Origin: Paracoccaceae bacterium
GTDB lineage: Bacteria; Pseudomonadota; Alphaproteobacteria; Rhodobacterales; Rhodobacteraceae
Reading direction: 5' to 3'
Assembly: GCA_902554705.1 (NCBI GenBank)
Contig: CACDPP010000019.1
Location: 1 to 38,369, forward strand
DNA: 38,369 bases
Shown: positions 34,543 to 38,369 of the stretch, piece after piece
Layout: each line of letters starts with the position of its first letter
How positions within the stretch are numbered: the first letter of the stretch is position 1
Notes under the pieces: model-generated
Told to the model about the DNA's origin: nothing
Databases searched by the model: none
What the model saw: the letters and a program-made list of their open reading frames with translations, nothing else
Made by a program: the position numbers and the translations under genes

Positions 34543-36900
34543 TTAATTTCCACCGAGAAGTTGAGGAACAATCGTGACAATGGATGGTGCAAAATAGAGC
34601 ATCGTTAATCCAATTATTTGGATCAACACAAATGGCACCACGCCTCGGTATATGTGACCAGTTGTAACAGACTTTGGAGCCACACCTCGCAAGTAAAACA
34701 AAGCAAACCCAAAGGGAGGGGTGAGAAAAGAGGTTTGAAGATTAATCGCAACCATAATTGTTACCCAAAGAGGATCAAATGTTCCACCATAAATTACCGG
34801 GCCAACAATTGGGATCACAATGTAAATAATCTCAAGAAAATCGAGCACAAAACCTAAGATAAATAGCACGAGCATAACAATTAAAAATACGGTTACTTCA
34901 CTATCAAAAGACCGAAGAAATTGCTGAATATAATGTTCGCCACCAAATGAAATAACAACTAAGTTCAAAAGTTGAGACCCAATTAGGATAGCAAATACCA
35001 TTGTCGTAACTTTACTAGTCTCTTGAACAACTGACGTCATAACGCCAGCTGCATACAAAACCCAACAAGCGTAAATCAATCCTATTATTGCTGTCAGATA
35101 AGCACCGTAAGCTACGAAAAATGCAACCCAGCTTTCAAGTGAAACTTGTTCAGTATTGATACGCAAGTCAAAGTTAATTCCAACAAGAAGCATAATAATT
35201 AAAGCGAATGTCGCGTTAATAATAAACTTTCCAGAGCGATCCGTTTCTTTTAACTTTCGATATGCTGCCAACATGATCGCTCCAGCTGCACCAAGAGCAG
35301 CTGCTGGTGTGGGGTTAGTGATACCGCCAAGTATAGAGCCTAAGACAGCAACAATAAGAACGAGAGGAGGGAAAACAACTCTCAATAGCTCATTTTCCGC
35401 AAGGCGTGAAACTGCAGTTTTGGAAGAGTAGAGGATTAAAATTACAGGTAAAGCTAGCAGTGCCCAAGTCATTGAAGCTGAAGCATCCGGTTTTATTAAA
35501 ACAATGTCGAAAACTAACAAAAGTGCTGTTCCTAAACCGCCTACAAGTAAAAGTTTCTGGTCCAAATTAGGTGCTACACCTTTGGCGAAAGATAAGACAA
35601 TTGCAGATAGCACGAAAAGTACAAGTATGCCGGTGCCTATAGGAGGCGCAGATGCGATTTTCTCGGCAACTAAATCAGCTATCTCCTCATCAGAACGTTT
35701 CTCGCTTTCCGCGACACCGCCCGATGCATCAATTGCCACTTGCTGTGCAATCGCTTTATCCCAGGCTTCCTGTCCATGAAGCTCAATCATGGATTGCTGA
35801 CACTCCTCTGATACGTTTGTCCTTAAACTTGCCTCCTGGCCAATATCTGAATACGATTCCACATAGATAGATTGGCTTCCTGATATGCCGCCCATATTCA
35901 ACAAGATTGCTGCACCAATAATCCCCACGGGTACGTACACAAACCAAGTCAGAGACTGTTGGGCTGTCCCGGTTTTAGTATCCATAACCTCACCAGTAAC
36001 AGCAGGAGCTTTAGAAGGGTTTAGTAAAGCATATCCAAAGGCATATATTGCATACAAAAGGGCAAGCATGATCCCCGGAAGGAGCGCGGCCTGGAATAAT
36101 GAACCAACAGAGACAACAGCTGGCTTACCCAAATACGTAAGAGCGTCTGTGCAACCCATGCTTTGTGCCCTAGCTTCTTGAGCAGCAGAATATAAATCAC
36201 CGGTCAAAGTCCCCAATAAAACGATTACAATTGAGGGAGGTATAATTTGTCCCAAGGTACCAGAGGCAGCAATGACTCCAGTAGACAGCTCAGGCGAATA
36301 CCCATTTCTAAGCATTGTGGGCAATGACAATAAACCCATGGTAACTACAGTAGCTCCAACGATACCCGTTGATGCCGCCAAAAAAGCCCCGACGACGACG
36401 ACAGAAACAGCCAAGCCACCGGGCAAAGGTCCAAAAACTCGCGCCATCGTAGTCAGTAAATCATTCGCTATCTTGGATCTCTCTAATGTGATACCCATTA
36501 AAACGAACATTAAAACTGCAAGCAGAACTTCAATAGACTGGCCAGCTAGAACACGTTCATTGATCCGGTTAACGATGAACGATATATTCCTTTCCAGGGC
36601 AGTTTCCCAACCACCTTTAAACAGCGGCTCTATAATTCTAGGCAAATCAGGATAACGAAAAGTTGAAATTTGGTCAGCTTTCACCCCTGACGCCAACAAT
36701 TCCTTGTACATTTGAGATGTCGTATCAATGGCTTGATGGACTAATATACCAGTACTGTCCAAAACAGCTATTATGCCAAAAGAAACGACGCCAGCGCCAC
36801 CAATAGCAAACGCAACCGGAAATCCTGAAAGGATGCCCCCAAAAAGGCAAACGAACACGATTATTAAACCAATTTCTACGCCATCAAGACCAAACAACAT
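34543..36900 (-). CDS. TRAP transporter large permease (DctM type) with two soluble insertions
   Basis: 785 residues, much longer than the usual 430. Core DctM features: FVLMGITLERSKIANDLL, the GATVVTMGLLSLPTML region, GTLGQIIPPSIVIVLLG (the conserved I-I-P-P-S loop) and near the C-terminus LEIIYIVIPIVGPVIYGG and TSFLTPPFGFALFYLRG. Extra length comes mainly from a hydrophilic stretch at about 55-120 between the first helices and another at about 340-420 (acidic, rich in Glu, Ala and Lys), together with additional helices. Long DctM proteins of this kind accompany TakP-type receptors. It transports organic anions driven by Na+. It follows the small permease by 11 bases. Confidence 0.92.
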   Translation of the reverse strand: MLFGLDGVEIGLIIVFVCLFGGILSGFPVAFAIGGAGVVSFGIIAVLDSTGILVHQAIDTTSQMYKELLASGVKADQISTFRYPDLPRIIEPLFKGGWETALERNISFIVNRINERVLAGQSIEVLLAVLMFVLMGITLERSKIANDLLTTMARVFGPLPGGLAVSVVVVGAFLAASTGIVGATVVTMGLLSLPTMLRNGYSPELSTGVIAASGTLGQIIPPSIVIVLLGTLTGDLYSAAQEARAQSMGCTDALTYLGKPAVVSVGSLFQAALLPGIMLALLYAIYAFGYALLNPSKAPAVTGEVMDTKTGTAQQSLTWFVYVPVGIIGAAILLNMGGISGSQSIYVESYSDIGQEASLRTNVSEECQQSMIELHGQEAWDKAIAQQVAIDASGGVAESEKRSDEEIADLVAEKIASAPPIGTGILVLFVLSAIVLSFAKGVAPNLDQKLLLVGGLGTALLLVFDIVLIKPDASASMTWALLALPVILILYSSKTAVSRLAENELLRVVFPPLVLIVAVLGSILGGITNPTPAAALGAAGAIMLAAYRKLKETDRSGKFIINATFALIIMLLVGINFDLRINTEQVSLESWVAFFVAYGAYLTAIIGLIYACWVLYAAGVMTSVVQETSKVTTMVFAILIGSQLLNLVVISFGGEHYIQQFLRSFDSEVTVFLIVMLVLFILGFVLDFLEIIYIVIPIVGPVIYGGTFDPLWVTIMVAINLQTSFLTPPFGFALFYLRGVAPKSVTTGHIYRGVVPFVLIQIIGLTMLYFAPSIVTIVPQLLGGN

Positions 36901-36911
36901 AACTACCGTTC

Positions 36912-37847
36912 CTAATTCTCAGTTTTTGCAACTTCAGTTAAATCTGGAAGAACATCGAGGTCTTTGTATTTGTTTTCGCTCGATTGCCCTTCACGAAGTT
37001 CCTGAAACGATCGCATGAAAAATGCCACCGCGTGAATAAAAATCATTCCCGCAAATGCAACTAACAAGATCTTGAAGATAAAGTATCCGGTGAAACCGTT
37101 AGGAGAAAACCCAATCGTCTCAACATTCCATTTCAAAATCCTAGATTTAGCAAGCAGTCGATCCAAAGCATCTGACGCAGAGGGTTTTGGTACGATTAGG
37201 TGTCGCCATAAAAAATACCAACCATACATCCAAATAATAACAGCCATTGGAAGCATAAACACTATCGAACCGAACATATCGACTATTTTTTTTGTTCGAA
37301 ATTTAGCACCTGCGTAGAACAAATCTACGCGAACATGTCCACCTTGAACAAATGTGTAAGTGGCACAGAGACTGACAACAAGCGCATTGTAAAGTTTTAA
37401 TTCTTCAGCGTACCAGCTAATATCATAACTTAAAGGGACACCAAAACTAAGCACAATGTCAGGTCTCGTAAAAATCCGCTGCATCACAACTATTAGTACT
37501 TGCTGCAACACCATTAAAAGCCCGGCCCAAGCAAAAAACCGACCTACGGTGTTTGCAAAACCTTCAAGGACCCTAATATTTCCCCACATAAAGGAGGGTT
37601 TTAAAACACCGATAAAAAATAAAACTAAAACTAATAATAATACCGCGAAAAAAAACTCAACAGACCCGCCGTAATAGACAAATCGCATAATTGACTTCTT
37701 TTCGCTCCAATCCAACCATAGTCCAGGATTTGAAACTGCATATCCAATATTATAAACGGCAAAAAGTAGGTTTTGAAAGAACCAAACGCAGCCATCATAA
37801 ATAGCCGCGGCAGTATTAGCCAAACTCAATGTTTGCTCATTTTCCAT
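36912..37847 (-). CDS. TRAP transporter small permease (DctQ type)
   Basis: 311 residues, larger than the typical 170-200. Helices are seen at about 75-100, 115-130, 165-180, 200-225 and 265-290. The family motif LVVSLCATYTFVQGGHVRVDLFYAG (about 160-182) is present. An N-terminal extension of about 70 residues and an additional internal segment (PKPSASDALDRLLAKSRI) account for the size and match the enlarged DctQ of TakQ-type systems. Partner of DctM in the inner membrane. It starts 59 bases after the receptor gene, with a stem-loop between. Confidence 0.9.
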   Translation of the reverse strand: MENEQTLSLANTAAAIYDGCVWFFQNLLFAVYNIGYAVSNPGLWLDWSEKKSIMRFVYYGGSVEFFFAVLLLVLVLFFIGVLKPSFMWGNIRVLEGFANTVGRFFAWAGLLMVLQQVLIVVMQRIFTRPDIVLSFGVPLSYDISWYAEELKLYNALVVSLCATYTFVQGGHVRVDLFYAGAKFRTKKIVDMFGSIVFMLPMAVIIWMYGWYFLWRHLIVPKPSASDALDRLLAKSRILKWNVETIGFSPNGFTGYFIFKILLVAFAGMIFIHAVAFFMRSFQELREGQSSENKYKDLDVLPDLTEVAKTEN

Positions 37848-37872
37848 AGAAAAACTCTGGGTTTAGGTAGAT

Positions 37873-37895
37873 CCTGGGGTCTCTATAACCCCAGG
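37873..37895 (-). promoter_or_regulatory. Intercistronic stem-loop after the TRAP receptor gene
   Basis: CCTGGGGT (37873-37880) pairs perfectly with ACCCCAGG (37888-37895) over a 7-base loop. On the coding strand it lies 11 bases after the receptor stop and before the DctQ start. No T-run follows, so it is probably an mRNA-stabilising or partial-termination element that keeps the periplasmic receptor in excess. Confidence 0.7.
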
Positions 37896-37906
37896 AAATT
37901 ATTTTC

Positions 37907-38369
37907 TTATGATCCGCCTAGAACGCGAACGCGTTGTTGTACGTAATAACCGTCAGACTTACTGATCCAAGCCGCAGAATCTTTCAGCGAAGCTTCGAAA
38001 CTAGCACGAGTTGTTCTGAACAAATCATCACCCATATTCTCATCCATGACTTCAGCAGACGCAGCACCAAAAGCATCCCAGATTTCGTCTGAAAACTGAA
38101 CAGCTTTTACACCTTGCGATTGCATTCTTTGCAGAGCAGCACCATTGGCAGAAAATGTTTCAGCAAGCTGATACAGTGTGGTCGCCATGGACGAATATCT
38201 CAGTATAGCCTGATGTGTTTCTGATAGTGAGTTCCACTTATCCAAGTTAATATTTGCGGCAAGAGCTGAACCTGGCTCATGAAAACCGGCTGTGTAGTAT
38301 ACTTTTGCCACTTCGTAGAAACCAGCTCTTTCGTCGGCTGCTGGACCAACCCATTCAAGGCCGTCAAGC
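37907..38369 (-). CDS. TRAP transporter substrate-binding protein (DctP/TakP-like), 5' part outside window
   Basis: The last 154 codons are present; the start lies beyond the right edge, and the GTG at 38311 is internal. LDGLEWVGPAADERAGFYEVAKVYYTAGFHEPGS resembles the TakP/mannitol-type receptors (E-W-x-G-P, F-Y-x-V-A-K, H-E-P-G; quoted here in pieces of the family pattern). NGAALQRMQSQGV and ASFEASLKDSAAW continue the fold. TakP binds 2-oxo acids such as pyruvate with Na+, so an alpha-keto or short carboxylic acid is the likely ligand, but the ligand-binding part is largely outside the window. First visible gene of the TRAP operon. Confidence 0.9.
   Translation of the reverse strand, partial: LDGLEWVGPAADERAGFYEVAKVYYTAGFHEPGSALAANINLDKWNSLSETHQAILRYSSMATTLYQLAETFSANGAALQRMQSQGVKAVQFSDEIWDAFGAASAEVMDENMGDDLFRTTRASFEASLKDSAAWISKSDGYYVQQRVRVLGGS

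Overview
The window reads as chromosome of an A+T-rich alphaproteobacterium, most likely a marine Rhodobacteraceae/Roseobacter-group organism. The evidence is family-level protein resemblance: editing-domain-less ProS, HdaA, the YebC/TIGR00282/5-FCL order, the Cys-less bL33, a Rhodobacterales-type Excalibur lipoprotein and TakP-like TRAP genes. No species can be named from the sequence alone. No gene-free stretch exceeds about 300 bases.

Region 1 (1-8742, minus strand) is accessory. It looks like a three-gene DNA-defence operon that runs off the left edge. In transcription order it encodes a PLD-nuclease/SNF2-helicase fusion, a type ISP-like N6-adenine methyltransferase without its own motor, and a NERD-nuclease protein followed by two degenerate kinase-like domains. 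Methyltransferase and NERD gene overlap as TAATG. The operon lies on the 3' side of a tRNA-Ser(GCU) gene (8911-8999), a classic island insertion site. This is the part of the window most likely to be undescribed.

Region 2 (9079-19952) is housekeeping: ychF, trpA, an L-lactate dehydrogenase, rplY, pth, a DUF2237 gene, proS, an AI-2E-family permease, hdaA, a Ppx/GppA phosphatase and a TerB-DnaJ co-chaperone. A 16-bp inverted repeat with nested hairpin lies between the divergent ychF and trpA. The polyphosphate kinase gene often found between hdaA and ppx in relatives is absent.

Region 3 (19272-25834, minus strand) is a tightly packed series: hisN-like IMPase; 5-FCL and ymdB-like phosphoesterase; then yebC, lysE-type exporter, EamA transporter, VOC, GNAT and TerB-DnaJ, with ATGA overlaps. 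The EamA gene is broken by one extra base in an 8-base homopolymer, and the VOC gene has no ATG/GTG/TTG at its expected start.

Region 4 (26017-27940, plus strand) holds a quinone-oxidoreductase-like MDR protein with a TTG start and a Bax-inhibitor-1 membrane protein ending in a double hairpin.

Region 5 (27951-34427, minus strand) has rpmG, then a co-directional series in the order CaiB-type racemase, nitroreductase, ceramidase-like membrane protein, gatC, gatA, repeat-containing lipoprotein, AmpD-type amidase and rnpB (RNase P RNA).

Region 6 (34543-38369, minus strand) is a TRAP transporter operon (receptor, small permease, large permease), probably for alpha-keto or other carboxylic acids, with a stem-loop after the receptor gene and a large permease carrying two soluble insertions.
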